A stretch of DNA of 64,000 nt from an uncultured Christensenella sp. (GCA_910577435.1 CAJTLV010000001.1:62001-126000); one strand, 5' to 3'; counted from the first letter of the stretch, positions 25,350 through 34,851 are shown. Made by a program: numbers and translations. The notes: generated from the sequence alone by a model not told the origin.

Positions 25350-26089
25350 TCCTCGTCGTCATCGTCCGCCAAGTTAGCATTGTGATATACGTTTTGCACA
25401 TCGTCGTCATCGTCGAACATATCGAGCATTCTGCGAATTTTCGTTTCGGTTTCGCTGTCAACGTCGACCGTTGCGGAAGGCACCTGAGACACTTCTGAGG
25501 AGATTATCTTTTTGCCGGCTTTTTCCAATCCGTCGCGAACCGCGTCGAGCGCGCTCGGACTTGCCGAAATGTAATACTCCGTTTCCGACGAATCGAAATC
25601 GTCCGCGCCCATATCGAGCGCAAGCATCATAATTTCCTCATCGTCGTCGCCGACGGCTTTCTCTACGGTAACGACGCCTTTCGACTCGAACATATACGAC
25701 ACACAGTTAGTCGTGCCGAGCGAGCCGCCGCACTTATCGAATATATGACGGACAGACGCAGCGGTTCGATTTTTGTTGTCGGTAAGCGTCTCGACGATAA
25801 CGGCAACCCCGCCCGAACCGTAACCCTCATAGGTTATCGCGTCGTATACAACGTTCGAATCCTCGCCGCTAGCCTTCTTAATGGAACGCATAATATTGTC
25901 GTTGGGCATATTCGCCGCCCGCGCTTTCGAAATCACGTCGCGTAAGCGCGGATTGTTGTTGGGATCCGGACCGCCGCTTCTTACTGCGACGGCAAGCTCA
26001 CGCCCGATCTTTGTAAAAACATTTGCGCGCGCCGCATCGGTCTTACCTTTTTGACGCTTTATAGTTGCCCATTTACTATGTCCTGACAT
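25346..26089 (-). CDS. yebC: YebC/PmpR family protein
   Basis: The 247-residue protein opens with SGHSKWATIKRQKGKTDAAR, the invariant YebC start, and contains KARAANMPNDNIMRSIKKA and EGYGSGGVAVIVE. Members have been described as transcription factors and more recently as translation factors that help ribosomes at proline stretches. The acidic C-terminus (DDDDDVQN, then DDDDEE) is usual. GGAGAA lies before the ATG and a sigma-A promoter just upstream; this is the first gene of the yebC-rluB operon. Confidence 0.96.
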   Translation of the reverse strand: MSGHSKWATIKRQKGKTDAARANVFTKIGRELAVAVRSGGPDPNNNPRLRDVISKARAANMPNDNIMRSIKKASGEDSNVVYDAITYEGYGSGGVAVIVETLTDNKNRTAASVRHIFDKCGGSLGTTNCVSYMFESKGVVTVEKAVGDDDEEIMMLALDMGADDFDSSETEYYISASPSALDAVRDGLEKAGKKIISSEVSQVPSATVDVDSETETKIRRMLDMFDDDDDVQNVYHNANLADDDDEE

Positions 26090-26113
26090 ACATTTCTCCG
26101 AATGTTTTTTTAT

Positions 26114-26142
26114 ATTTTACAATACCGCGCCGAAAAAGTCAA
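26114..26142 (-). promoter_or_regulatory. Sigma-A-type promoter of the yebC-rluB operon
   Basis: TTGACT (26137-26142) and TAAAAT (26114-26119) on the minus strand have a 17-base spacer, with the first start codon 25 bases downstream. Confidence 0.75.
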
Positions 26143-26147
26143 TTACT

Positions 26148-26882
26148 TTAATACATAAGCGCGTACATCATAATCCCCGCAGCAACAGATGCATTGAGAG
26201 ATTCGATATTCTTTTGCGGAATTTTGAGTATGCGTGACGCAACCCCCATAATTTCGTCGCACACTCCGTCCGCCTCGTTGCCTATAACGACGCAAAACTT
26301 ACCCGTCGGCTTGCTCGCGTCAAACACGTTTTCACCCGTCATATCTGCGACAACAAGCTCATAACCTCTCGAAACAAGCTCACAAGGCGGTATGTCGAAT
26401 ACCATTCGGCATTTGAGAACAGCCGACATCGCACTGCGCGTCACTTTTGGAGAAAACACATCGGCACAGTTATTCAGTACGACGTCGTATCCCGCCGCGC
26501 ACGCGGTACGGAGTATTGTTCCGACGTTTCCTGGATCGCGCACGCGGTCGAGAAGAATGCACGCTCTGCCTTCGGGGAAAACGGGCTTGGGCATTGCGTT
26601 CACGGATAAAACTCCGCAAGGACTACCCGTCTCCGCTATTTTGCAAAACAAACCGTCGGAAACGACCGAAACATCGAATTCCGAGAAATGTCCGCCGTAT
26701 TGCTTGTACGCGCTCTCGCTCAACACTATTACGCGCACCGAATCCGGAGACGCTTCGGCAGTATCAGCAACGTTGGCGAATCCCTCCACGAAAAATTCAC
26801 CGTATTGTTCGCGATATTTTTTCTGTTTGAGTTTATTGATCCGCTTAATCAGCCGATTGTCAGATGAAACGATTACATCCAT
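26148..26882 (-). CDS. TrmH/SpoU family RNA 2'-O-methyltransferase
   Basis: The 244-residue protein has the SPOUT knotted fold: an N-terminal substrate-binding region with the family-typical KQKKYREQYGEFFVEG, then the SAM-binding motifs LDRVRDPGNVGTILRTA near 110, VVIGNEADGV near 193 and IPQKNIESLNASVAAGI near 215. It probably methylates a ribose in rRNA. The gene follows rplT after a terminator, a common Firmicute order (infC, rpmI, rplT, then the methyltransferase). Confidence 0.93.
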   Translation of the reverse strand: MDVIVSSDNRLIKRINKLKQKKYREQYGEFFVEGFANVADTAEASPDSVRVIVLSESAYKQYGGHFSEFDVSVVSDGLFCKIAETGSPCGVLSVNAMPKPVFPEGRACILLDRVRDPGNVGTILRTACAAGYDVVLNNCADVFSPKVTRSAMSAVLKCRMVFDIPPCELVSRGYELVVADMTGENVFDASKPTGKFCVVIGNEADGVCDEIMGVASRILKIPQKNIESLNASVAAGIMMYALMY

Positions 26883-26910
26883 AGCTCGCCTCGTTTAGGT
26901 AGAATTCGTA

Positions 26911-26937
26911 AAGTAAAAGAGCGTCGTGACGACGCTC
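26911..26937 (-). terminator. Terminator after rplT
   Basis: GAGCGTCG and CGACGCTC form an 8-bp perfect stem with a 3-base loop, followed by TTTTACTTT on the minus strand. It lies 22 bases after the rplT stop. Confidence 0.85.
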
Positions 26938-26958
26938 GAATACATTAAATACTTGTGA

Positions 26959-27315
26959 TTATGCCGACAACGCCGCCGCCGCTTTTTTGGCAAGCGCGCC
27001 GAACGCTTCGGGTTCGTTGACCGCCATATCCGCCAGAACCTTGCGGTTGAGATCGATACCGGAAAGTTTGAGACCGTGCATAAACTTGGAATACGACAGA
27101 TTATGCATACGCGCGGCGGCATTAATACGCGCGATCCACAACGAACGGAAATCGCGTTTTTTGAGTCGTCTGCCGATGTAAGCGTACATCTGCGACTTCA
27201 TAACCGCCTGACGCGCAATGCGGTACGAGCGGGACTTCGATCCGAAATAGCCTTTGGAAAGTTTGAATATCTTTCTACGCTTTTTGACTGCGTTTACTGC
27301 TCTTTTAATTCTCAT
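26959..27315 (-). CDS. rplT: Ribosomal protein L20
   Basis: L20 is an early assembly protein of the large subunit. The 118-residue basic protein shows KGYFGSKSRSYRIARQAVMKS and RDFRSLWIARINAAAR, both typical. In Firmicutes L20 represses its own operon by binding the infC leader. It lies 16 bases after rpmI. Confidence 0.98.
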   Translation of the reverse strand: MRIKRAVNAVKKRRKIFKLSKGYFGSKSRSYRIARQAVMKSQMYAYIGRRLKKRDFRSLWIARINAAARMHNLSYSKFMHGLKLSGIDLNRKVLADMAVNEPEAFGALAKKAAAALSA

Positions 27316-27331
27316 AGTAAGCCTCCCTTAA

Positions 27332-27529
27332 TTACTTTTGCGCCATATCGCGAATGGTTTTTTCTTGTTTGGTCGATTTAAGGTACGCACCTTGACGCAA
27401 TCTCATAATGCGCTTTCTCGGTTTCTTATTGAGAATGTGGTTCTTACCCTGTTGCGCTCTTTTTACTCTGCCCTTTGCGGTAACGCGAAAGCGCTTTTTC
27501 GCGCCGCTGTGGCTCTTCATTTTAGGCAT
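27332..27529 (-). CDS. rpmI: Ribosomal protein L35
   Basis: The 65-residue basic protein begins MPKMKSHSGAKKRFRVTAKG and ends as expected for bL35. GGAGG lies 8 bases before the ATG. It is the middle gene of infC-rpmI-rplT. Confidence 0.98.
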   Translation of the reverse strand: MPKMKSHSGAKKRFRVTAKGRVKRAQQGKNHILNKKPRKRIMRLRQGAYLKSTKQEKTIRDMAQK

Positions 27530-27552
27530 ATTTATTTCCTCCGAAAAAATTA

Positions 27553-28071
27553 TTACTTATTTACGATAGGCACAAGCATCATAACGATACTTCTGCCGTC
27601 GACCGAAGGTTTGCGGTCGATAGTCGCAATTTCCTTGACGGTTTCATAGAAAGAATACATTATGTCCACGCCTATCTGCGGGCGCGCCTGTTGCCGTCCG
27701 CGCATTCTTATGGACACCTTTACCTTGTCGCCGTCCGACAAGAATTTATTCGCTTGCTTCGCCTTTGTGTTGAGATCGCCCGAATCTATCGTCATAGACA
27801 GTCTTATTTCTTTAATGTCCGTCTTTTTCTGATTTTTTTGAGCGTCCTTAGCCTTTTTGGTCGCATCGAAACGGTACTTGCCGTAGTCCATTATCTGGCA
27901 TACCGGCGGCTGCGCGTTGGGCGTTATCATAACTAAATCGAGTCTGCGCTCGTCGGCAAGCTCCTTAGCCTGCGCCGCGCGCATAATGCCGAGCATTGCG
28001 CCCGTTTCGTCTTTGACTCTTACGTCGAGATGATTCGCGATCCCGTCGTTTGTCACAAGCTCCTTAAAAAT
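27553..28071 (-). CDS. infC: Translation initiation factor IF-3 (ATT start)
   Basis: IF-3 keeps the 30S subunit free and checks start codons. With an ATT start at 28071 the protein is 172 residues, and its N-terminus (KELVTNDGI) aligns with the Bacillus form, which also starts at ATT. GGGAGG lies 9 bases before this ATT, whereas a GTG five codons later has an AAGGAG only 3 bases away. Both IF-3 domains are present (NAQPPVCQIMDYGKYRF and VKVSIRMRGRQQARPQIG). A rare start codon on infC is a known way for IF-3 to limit its own synthesis. Confidence 0.95.
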   Translation of the reverse strand: MFKELVTNDGIANHLDVRVKDETGAMLGIMRAAQAKELADERRLDLVMITPNAQPPVCQIMDYGKYRFDATKKAKDAQKNQKKTDIKEIRLSMTIDSGDLNTKAKQANKFLSDGDKVKVSIRMRGRQQARPQIGVDIMYSFYETVKEIATIDRKPSVDGRSIVMMLVPIVNK

Positions 28072-28197
28072 GGTTGTATTCCTCCCAAAATAAAAATTGC
28101 AAGTTAAGCAAACCGTAACTCACAACACAAAACAAACGATATTTTGATTGTTTTACCGTTCCGAGCACGCCCGAACGGTGAGAATAAATCTGCTTAC
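28072..28197 (-). promoter_or_regulatory. infC leader region (candidate L20 autoregulatory leader)
   Basis: The untranslated leader between the predicted transcription start and the infC ATT is about 125 bases. It contains a 7-bp hairpin (ACCGTTC/GAACGGT, at 28155-28179). Firmicute infC leaders commonly bind L20, but I cannot confirm the consensus fold by eye. Confidence 0.45.
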
Positions 28198-28203
28198 CCG
28201 ACT

Positions 28204-28233
28204 ATTATAATACACCGCCGTTATCTTTGTCAA
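28204..28233 (-). promoter_or_regulatory. Sigma-A-type promoter of infC-rpmI-rplT
   Basis: A perfect TTGACA (28228-28233) and perfect TATAAT (28204-28209) lie on the minus strand with an 18-base spacer. Confidence 0.85.
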
Positions 28234-28368
28234 TTGTTTTTCGTAATATTTTCAAACATTTTTACACAACGCATCGGCAATAATTTTCGGAGACTGTACA
28301 CGCGGTTATCGCCGCATAAAATCAAAAGCTATCGACACACTAAACGAAAAGACAAAAGGAGATCAGCT

Positions 28369-29049
28369 ATGAAAAAGACTCTCGTTGCCATAACGTCGTG
28401 CGCCGCGCTTGCCGCTCTTCTGTGCGGCTGTTCACCCACACCTAAGGCACAAAATTCCGCTACGCCCTCGCCGAACACAAGAAATACGGTCACCACTCCG
28501 GACACACGTGACGGCTATAACGATATAGACAGAGATTTCGCTGTCATACCCCACCGTATGCCCGCATTCGAGTTACACACAAAACTGTCTTTCGGAAATT
28601 CGCCGAGCGGAGTTTACACCGTCGAATATATCCATTCTCCGCGCGACGGTCAGCAGGACGACACGCTCGATTACAAATTGGAGCTTAACGCCGACAATAC
28701 TTTTACTCTCAGCGCAACCGTAAACGGAGTGACTGCCGATCATTACGGACATTGGTATGCACGGCACGGCGGCGAAGTAACAATGTACTACGACGAACCA
28801 ATCGATCCGTCCGCACATAACGTTTATGTGTCCGATTATCTTTATGGTGAGCTGTTGCCGCACGGAAAGATTATGATATACGACAACTGCAATGTAATCG
28901 TACTCGCCAAAACCGCCGAAAACGGCGACAACGGAAATGCGGATGCCCGCGAAATATCGCCTTACAACACCGTGCCTCGCAGAATAAAGGACATTCGAGA
29001 GATTCCGCAACCGCCCGATCGCACCGATGACGATAAACCGACGGCGTAA
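28369..29049 (+). CDS. Predicted lipoprotein of unknown function
   Basis: I do not recognise the family. The 226-residue product has a lipoprotein signal with lipobox LLCGC (C21), a Ser/Thr/Pro/Asn-rich linker to about 45, and a compact domain at about 75-180. There, alternating strands such as YKLELNADNTFTLSATV and GHWYARHGGEVTMYYD suggest a small beta-barrel or lipocalin-like fold. The C-terminus is Pro/Asp rich and likely disordered. The start at 28369 has AAAGGAGA upstream; the frame is open further upstream but without a signal peptide. It is the only protein-coding gene on the plus strand apart from rpmB, divergent from infC and convergent with comEC. Confidence 0.85.
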   Translation: MKKTLVAITSCAALAALLCGCSPTPKAQNSATPSPNTRNTVTTPDTRDGYNDIDRDFAVIPHRMPAFELHTKLSFGNSPSGVYTVEYIHSPRDGQQDDTLDYKLELNADNTFTLSATVNGVTADHYGHWYARHGGEVTMYYDEPIDPSAHNVYVSDYLYGELLPHGKIMIYDNCNVIVLAKTAENGDNGNADAREISPYNTVPRRIKDIREIPQPPDRTDDDKPTA

Positions 29050-29070
29050 CCGCCGTTTACATATGCAAAC

Positions 29071-31164
29071 TCATTTTTGCGGCAGTGAATATGTATACGC
29101 ACCGTTTGCGATAGTCAATATATTATCTTGCGGCACCCCTTCGTTATAGTTACTCAAAACCGTTCCTTCATAGCGCGTTTGTCCGATCGAGCGAATACGC
29201 ACGGCATCATATGCCGAAAACGCAATATCGTCCGTTCCGTTCTTTGCAAACAGAACTCCGCAAAACTCATAACCGATCATTTCGCCATCGAAATATGCAG
29301 GCTTAATCTCGTAATTTTCACCGTTGTCTATAAGTCTGAAATCGATGCCGTTATCTATAAGCCGCGCTCCGCAATCGCCGAATTTGTCGCAATATACGAT
29401 ACCGATTTTTACGGAAGACCGCAATTCGAGAATAATATCGACTGTTTTATCGTCAATCGACAGTAAATATATTCCGTCCACTTTTTTACATCGATTTTCA
29501 TCCAGCATTCGTTCAACGGCATAACGGTTGTCGACATACCCTATCAGATAGCTGTTATCATCATACAGCACTAAACTTTCCGAACTGCGGCACTCGCCTA
29601 CCGCAATATATTCGGACGGTAACGACGGCGAAACCGTGTAAAATGCGACGCAAGCGGCGACAGTCATCAATATCACGGACAGTCTACCTTTGGGCATCAT
29701 AAAGAACTCGCTCGCACAAAACATTGCGGGATAACATAAGAATACGGCAGCAGTTGCGTTTACGTAAATTTCTGAATACGGCACTGCCGCAATGCCGTGA
29801 GCTATGTAGTCAAGCGGAACGAGCAAATATTTACATACGGAAAGCACTACGCCGCAATACGGTATCGCTCCTATGACGGAAAAGACAATGATCGACGCAA
29901 ACACAACCGACGCATACGGTATTGCCACGATATTTATAAATACGGCGAGCGGCTGAATGCACTTGAAAAAATAGATTAGTGTCGGTACGATCCCTATTTC
30001 CACAGAGAACGTAGATCCTATAGCTTTCGCCACCTTTTTATGCACGTTCTTCGCCGTAAGCGCACGCACTATCATATTGGAAAACAATGCTATACCGAAG
30101 ATCGCGCCGAAACTCAATAAAAAGCCCGTTTCAAACAGATAAAGAGGTTTTACTGCCAAAATAAACGAAAACGCGCAGAGCATCGATGACATAATATCCC
30201 GCCTGCCTCCCACTATTTCGGCTATTCCCGCTACGAATGCCATAATTACGGCACGCATCACGGACGGTGAAAAATCGGCGAGCACCGCATAAACTATAAT
30301 CAAAACACCGATAATAGGAAGCCGAATGCGCTTATCTAATTTATTAAGCGCAAAATCAATCATCATTATGACAAATCCGATATGCAGCCCCGATACGGCA
30401 AGAATATGTCCTATTCCCGCCGCAGAAAAATAATCGACGATACCGTCGTCAAGTCCGCTTTTATCTCCTGTCAGCATCGAAAATGCGATATTGCCGAACT
30501 TGTCGCCCATATTATCGTTCAATAAATTACGCAAACCACGCAAAAATTTCTCTATCGCCGTCGGTTTGCCGAATTCTATCTCAATACCGTCGGCACTTAC
30601 GGTTGTTCGGTAATATACGCCCGTGCGGTACGCATTGCCGTCGACAACGCCGTCGTTTATCGGTAATAAGACAGTGACATAAGCATTGAATTTCAGCGTA
30701 TCCCCGTAATCGACGAACTCCGCAACTCCGTATTCCTCCGCTTCGATACCTACTATCATCGTGCCCGACATCGGCACGCCGTCAAAAATCAAATTTTCGA
30801 GTTTAATCCGATAATTGCCAGAACTCGTATCGAACGCGCAAGCCCGACCCTCTACATAATGATTACCGCCGCAATTCGCAACTTCCATTCTGCTATCGTA
30901 ATGGGTGACGGCTACTGCATATGCGCACGTGCCGAGTATCAAAGACAGACATACGGCTATCGCTACCCTTAATTTCGTGCGCTTGAAAATTACACGAGCG
31001 ACCGTTACCGCACTCACTGCGGCAAGAGCAACGATATACACAACGCCGACGACGATACCCGCCGTGCGATTTATCATATACACATACGCACACAGAATCG
31101 CGCCGAACACAGCCGCCGCGATCACCGAAAATGCTCTGAAATTTATCGGAAACCGACCGCTCAT
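29071..31164 (-). CDS. comEC: ComEC/Rec2 family DNA-uptake membrane protein with degenerate C-terminal domain
   Basis: ComEC forms the channel for DNA uptake. The 697-residue protein has N-terminal membrane helices, an outside OB-like domain (about 95-200), and the Competence core with HILAVSGLHIGFVIMM and SPSVMRAVIMAF followed by many helices. The C-terminal region from about 525 sits where the metallo-beta-lactamase domain is normally found, but the HxHxDH zinc motif is missing, so the nuclease-like activity is probably lost. The start at 31164 lies 2 bases after the recG stop. No other competence gene is in the window. Confidence 0.88.
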   Translation of the reverse strand: MSGRFPINFRAFSVIAAAVFGAILCAYVYMINRTAGIVVGVVYIVALAAVSAVTVARVIFKRTKLRVAIAVCLSLILGTCAYAVAVTHYDSRMEVANCGGNHYVEGRACAFDTSSGNYRIKLENLIFDGVPMSGTMIVGIEAEEYGVAEFVDYGDTLKFNAYVTVLLPINDGVVDGNAYRTGVYYRTTVSADGIEIEFGKPTAIEKFLRGLRNLLNDNMGDKFGNIAFSMLTGDKSGLDDGIVDYFSAAGIGHILAVSGLHIGFVIMMIDFALNKLDKRIRLPIIGVLIIVYAVLADFSPSVMRAVIMAFVAGIAEIVGGRRDIMSSMLCAFSFILAVKPLYLFETGFLLSFGAIFGIALFSNMIVRALTAKNVHKKVAKAIGSTFSVEIGIVPTLIYFFKCIQPLAVFINIVAIPYASVVFASIIVFSVIGAIPYCGVVLSVCKYLLVPLDYIAHGIAAVPYSEIYVNATAAVFLCYPAMFCASEFFMMPKGRLSVILMTVAACVAFYTVSPSLPSEYIAVGECRSSESLVLYDDNSYLIGYVDNRYAVERMLDENRCKKVDGIYLLSIDDKTVDIILELRSSVKIGIVYCDKFGDCGARLIDNGIDFRLIDNGENYEIKPAYFDGEMIGYEFCGVLFAKNGTDDIAFSAYDAVRIRSIGQTRYEGTVLSNYNEGVPQDNILTIANGAYTYSLPQK

Positions 31165-31166
31165 AA

Positions 31167-33140
31167 TTAGTTCATAGTAACCGATCTGATAAATTCGGGA
31201 CTCTTCATCGATTTTAGTATCGCGTCCGTAGAACTGCCGTCGGCAATCAGCGCGTCCGACATAGCTCGCGCACACTCTATAATGCTTTCGTCTATTTCGA
31301 GCGAACCGCTGCCGTGCTGACGAAGTCCGACAAAATCTCCCGCTCCGCGCAACTTAAAATCGAGTTCGGACACCTTAAAACCGTCCGACATCGAACAGAA
31401 ATTTTTGAGCCTATCGCCGCTTTCCGGCGTGCCGTTTTCGCTCACCAAAAAGCAGTACGATTCCTTAGTACCGCGTCCGACTCTGCCGCGAATTTGATGC
31501 AACTGCGATAAACCGAATCTCTCGGCGTCGTAAATAACCACATTCGTAGCCTCAGGAACATCGATACCGACTTCTACAACCGTAGTCGAAATAAGCACTT
31601 TCAATTTTCCGAACTTGAACGCCGACATTACTTCGTTCTTCTCGGAGTCTTTCATTTTTCCGTGCACACATCCCGTTACCTTTCCGAGCGGCATATCTTT
31701 CACCTTTCCGTACACCTGTTCGACGCCGGTAAGTTCGTCGTCCGCATCTTGTATTCTCGGACAGATTATGTAAGTACGTTCGTCTCGCCGGGCGCATTCT
31801 GTTATATAATTATACATTCTGTCGATTTTATGCGCAGGCACGACAGCCGTATGTATTATCGGCCTGTTTTTGGGCATTGTGTGAATTTCGGTATGTTGAA
31901 GCTCGCCGTAAAGCGACAACGCGAGCGTGCGAGGTATAGGCGTAGCCGTCATAACCAACATATCCGTTTTCCTGCCCTTGCTTTCCAATTTTGCGCGCTG
32001 ATTTACGCCGAAACGTTGCTGTTCATCCACAACCACAAGGCGCAAATCGTTATATTCCACACCATCCGAAATAAGCGCCTGCGTACCTACGATACAACTC
32101 GCAGTGCCGTACTTGATATTAAAAAGCGCAGTCTCGCGTTGGAGTTTGTTCATCGACGCACACAGCAATTGCGTAGTGACTCCAAGCGGTTCGAGAATAC
32201 CCACCATTGTTTCATAATGCTGACGAGCAAGCACTTCGGTTGGCGCCATAAGCGCTGTCTGATACCCGCTTTTTGCAGCAAAAAACATAGCGCACAGCGC
32301 AACGACCGTTTTTCCGCATCCGACTTCGCCCTGAACGAGCATATTCATAAGCCTGTCCGAGCGCATCACCGATATTATATCGCCTATCGCTTTCGACTGA
32401 TCGGACGTAGGCTCGTATTTTAATGAACGCTTAAAATCGTCGATGACCGAAATATCCGCATTATATACAAAGCCGCGCACATCGTTTTTGAGCAATCTGT
32501 ACGAACTTATGACGTAACAAAGGTTTTCTATGGATACCGAACAGCGTGCGGCGGCAAGTTCGAATGCGTTTTTCGGAGAATGCACTATACCGAGCGCAGA
32601 CGAAAGCGGCATTACGCCGTATTTTTCCGCAATGTGCGTAGGAACATAGCTGTTTACGCGCACATTTTTTAGTGCCGCTTTGACTGCCGACGCAAATGTT
32701 CTGGACGGAATAGCCGTTTTATACAGGGGAACAATGCCCCCGTCGTCCTCCTGCGGCGTAACAAACGTCGGATTAGTAAGTTGCAAGGAGTTTTTGAACT
32801 TCTTCACTTTGCCGATTGCATACACTTTATCGCCTATTCTAAGCGAACGCGCCGCAAACGGACGATTAAACCAGCAACATCGCACAGTTATTCCGTTATT
32901 TTTGAGTACACAGGTAACGACAGAAAGCCCGCGTCGAATAAATCTTCGCGAGGCTTCGCCCGTTACTTCACCCAAGAAAGATACTTCTTCGCCGTCCGAA
33001 ATGCTCGCATCGAGCTTACTGTCGGCATATATGTACTTATCAGGAAAACGCAACAACAAATCGGACGGAGTAAATATACCCGACTCGTTGAGCGATTTTA
33101 CGCGTTTCGCGCCGATTCCCTTGATTTCATACAGTTCCAA
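31167..33140 (-). CDS. recG: ATP-dependent DNA helicase RecG
   Basis: RecG reverses stalled forks and processes Holliday junctions. The 657-residue protein has the N-terminal wedge/OB domain (from ELYEIKGIGAKRV), Walker A GEVGCGKTVVA near 270, DEQQRFG as the DEXQ box near 372, TATPIPRTLAL, and the helicase C-domain with LHQIRGRVGRG near 557. It starts at TTG (33140) with no strong ribosome binding site. It follows fakA in the common Firmicute order asp23-fakA-recG. Confidence 0.96.
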   Translation of the reverse strand: MELYEIKGIGAKRVKSLNESGIFTPSDLLLRFPDKYIYADSKLDASISDGEEVSFLGEVTGEASRRFIRRGLSVVTCVLKNNGITVRCCWFNRPFAARSLRIGDKVYAIGKVKKFKNSLQLTNPTFVTPQEDDGGIVPLYKTAIPSRTFASAVKAALKNVRVNSYVPTHIAEKYGVMPLSSALGIVHSPKNAFELAAARCSVSIENLCYVISSYRLLKNDVRGFVYNADISVIDDFKRSLKYEPTSDQSKAIGDIISVMRSDRLMNMLVQGEVGCGKTVVALCAMFFAAKSGYQTALMAPTEVLARQHYETMVGILEPLGVTTQLLCASMNKLQRETALFNIKYGTASCIVGTQALISDGVEYNDLRLVVVDEQQRFGVNQRAKLESKGRKTDMLVMTATPIPRTLALSLYGELQHTEIHTMPKNRPIIHTAVVPAHKIDRMYNYITECARRDERTYIICPRIQDADDELTGVEQVYGKVKDMPLGKVTGCVHGKMKDSEKNEVMSAFKFGKLKVLISTTVVEVGIDVPEATNVVIYDAERFGLSQLHQIRGRVGRGTKESYCFLVSENGTPESGDRLKNFCSMSDGFKVSELDFKLRGAGDFVGLRQHGSGSLEIDESIIECARAMSDALIADGSSTDAILKSMKSPEFIRSVTMN

Positions 33141-33178
33141 TTTACATCAACGCGATTATCCTGCGCAAAAACAAACCC

Positions 33179-34828
33179 TTATTCGAGTGAAACTATAAAG
33201 TAATAAAGCGGCTGACCGCCGTAATGAACGTCTACGTCGCAGGCGCGGTATTTGCTGGTCAAATCGGCGGCGATGGCATTTGCCTCTTCTTCTTGAACGT
33301 TGTTGCCGAAATACAGCGAAATGCAACTTACGTCGTCATCCATCATCGAATCTATTAGTTGCTCGGTAACTGCGCTGACGCTGTCGCCTTTTGCGACAAT
33401 GTCTTTCGAGTCCATACCGATGATGTCGCCCTCTTTGAGATTGAAGTTGCCGATCTGCGTATTGCGCACTGCGTAAGTGACAGAGCCGGAACGCACGCCT
33501 TCAAGCGAATCATTCATATTTTTAAGGTTACCGTCAACCGTATCTTCGGGGTTGAAAGCAAGAACCGCCGACAAGCCCTGCGGAATATTGGCTGTGGGAA
33601 TTACGTGGATATTGCGACGACTGAGTGCTTTTGCCTGATTGGCGGCAAGCACGATATTCTTGTTGTTGGGGAATACGAATACGTCTTTCGCCTTGACTTC
33701 GTCGCACGCCTTTGCGATGTCCTCTGCCGAAGGATTCATCGTCTGTCCGCCCTCTATGATGTTGTCAACAAGCAGATCCTTGAAAATCGCAGTAAGACCG
33801 TCGCCCGCGCATACCGATACAAGCCCGAACGGTTTGAGCTTTTCCTGTTGTTTGGATTTGAGCGCACGGTTTTGCTCCAACATATTCTCTATCTTTACAC
33901 GATCGAGTTCGCCGAGTTCGAGCGCATACGACAGAACTTGACCGGGCGCATTGGAATGCACGTGTACCTTTACCATATTGAGATCGCCGATGACAAGCAC
34001 GCAATCGCCTATGTTCATAAGTTTTTCGCGGAACAGGTCAATGTCGGCTTCCGTCGTCTTTTTATAGATATGCACAATGAAGAACTCTGTGCAATACGCG
34101 TATTCGATCTCCGCGAGATCGTTATAGTTGAGATGCGCCTGCTCGCCGTAAGGACTGTCCTGAGACGCGCTGCCCGCTTTATAGGAATCGTCAAATTCGA
34201 GACTCTCTTCTTCCTTGCCGAGCAGAACGTTCAAAAATCCTTGCAAGAGTATCAAAAGTCCGCGACCGCCCGCGTCTACGACGCCCGCTTCTTTGAGTAC
34301 GGGCAACATTTCGGGAGTTTGACGAAGCATAGCTTCACCCCCGTCGATGACCGCCGCGAAAAAGTCTTTAAGTTCCACATTCTTTTTAGCTGCTTTATCG
34401 GCAGATTCCGATATTGCACGGATAACGGTAAGTATCGTTCCCTCTTTGGGTTTTGTGACTGCCTTATACGCTACTTCCGTACCCGCCGCGAATGCCTTAG
34501 CGAATATTTTCGCCGTGAGTTCGGAACGCTGAGAAAGTACCGACGTCATTCCTTTGAGTATCTGACTGAGTATTACGCCGCTGTTGCCGCGAGCGCCGCG
34601 CAGGGCGCCTTTTGCGACTGCGTCGCAAAGTTCCGGCATATTGTTGGTCGAGCAGTTGCCCACTTCACGGGATACGGACTGCATAGTCATCGACATATTG
34701 GTACCGGTATCGCCGTCGGGAACCGGAAAAACATTGAGTTCGTTTACGTGCGCCTTATTGCTATCGAGGAGTTTCGCACCGTTGAGTATCATTTTGCGAA
34801 ACGTAGCGCCGTTGATGGATTTTTGCAT
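33179..34828 (-). CDS. fakA: Fatty acid kinase FakA (DAK2-domain protein, YloV)
   Basis: FakA phosphorylates fatty acids bound to FakB for phospholipid synthesis. The 549-residue protein has the DAK2 nucleotide-binding start NVFPVPDGDTGTNMSMTM (about 32-49), GALRGARGNSGVILSQ near 75, and DAGGRGLLILLQG near 182, then the middle and C-terminal domains typical of the family. GGAGG lies before the ATG. No fakB (DegV) gene is in the window. Confidence 0.94.
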   Translation of the reverse strand: MQKSINGATFRKMILNGAKLLDSNKAHVNELNVFPVPDGDTGTNMSMTMQSVSREVGNCSTNNMPELCDAVAKGALRGARGNSGVILSQILKGMTSVLSQRSELTAKIFAKAFAAGTEVAYKAVTKPKEGTILTVIRAISESADKAAKKNVELKDFFAAVIDGGEAMLRQTPEMLPVLKEAGVVDAGGRGLLILLQGFLNVLLGKEEESLEFDDSYKAGSASQDSPYGEQAHLNYNDLAEIEYAYCTEFFIVHIYKKTTEADIDLFREKLMNIGDCVLVIGDLNMVKVHVHSNAPGQVLSYALELGELDRVKIENMLEQNRALKSKQQEKLKPFGLVSVCAGDGLTAIFKDLLVDNIIEGGQTMNPSAEDIAKACDEVKAKDVFVFPNNKNIVLAANQAKALSRRNIHVIPTANIPQGLSAVLAFNPEDTVDGNLKNMNDSLEGVRSGSVTYAVRNTQIGNFNLKEGDIIGMDSKDIVAKGDSVSAVTEQLIDSMMDDDVSCISLYFGNNVQEEEANAIAADLTSKYRACDVDVHYGGQPLYYFIVSLE

Positions 34829-34851
34829 TTTATTCCTCCATAAATGCGTAG

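Noticed and set aside
33359..34843. Long plus-strand open frame (494 codons)
   Set aside because: It lies wholly opposite fakA, which has clear motifs and a ribosome binding site. The frame is a mirror effect of codon bias; its product has no recognisable domain.
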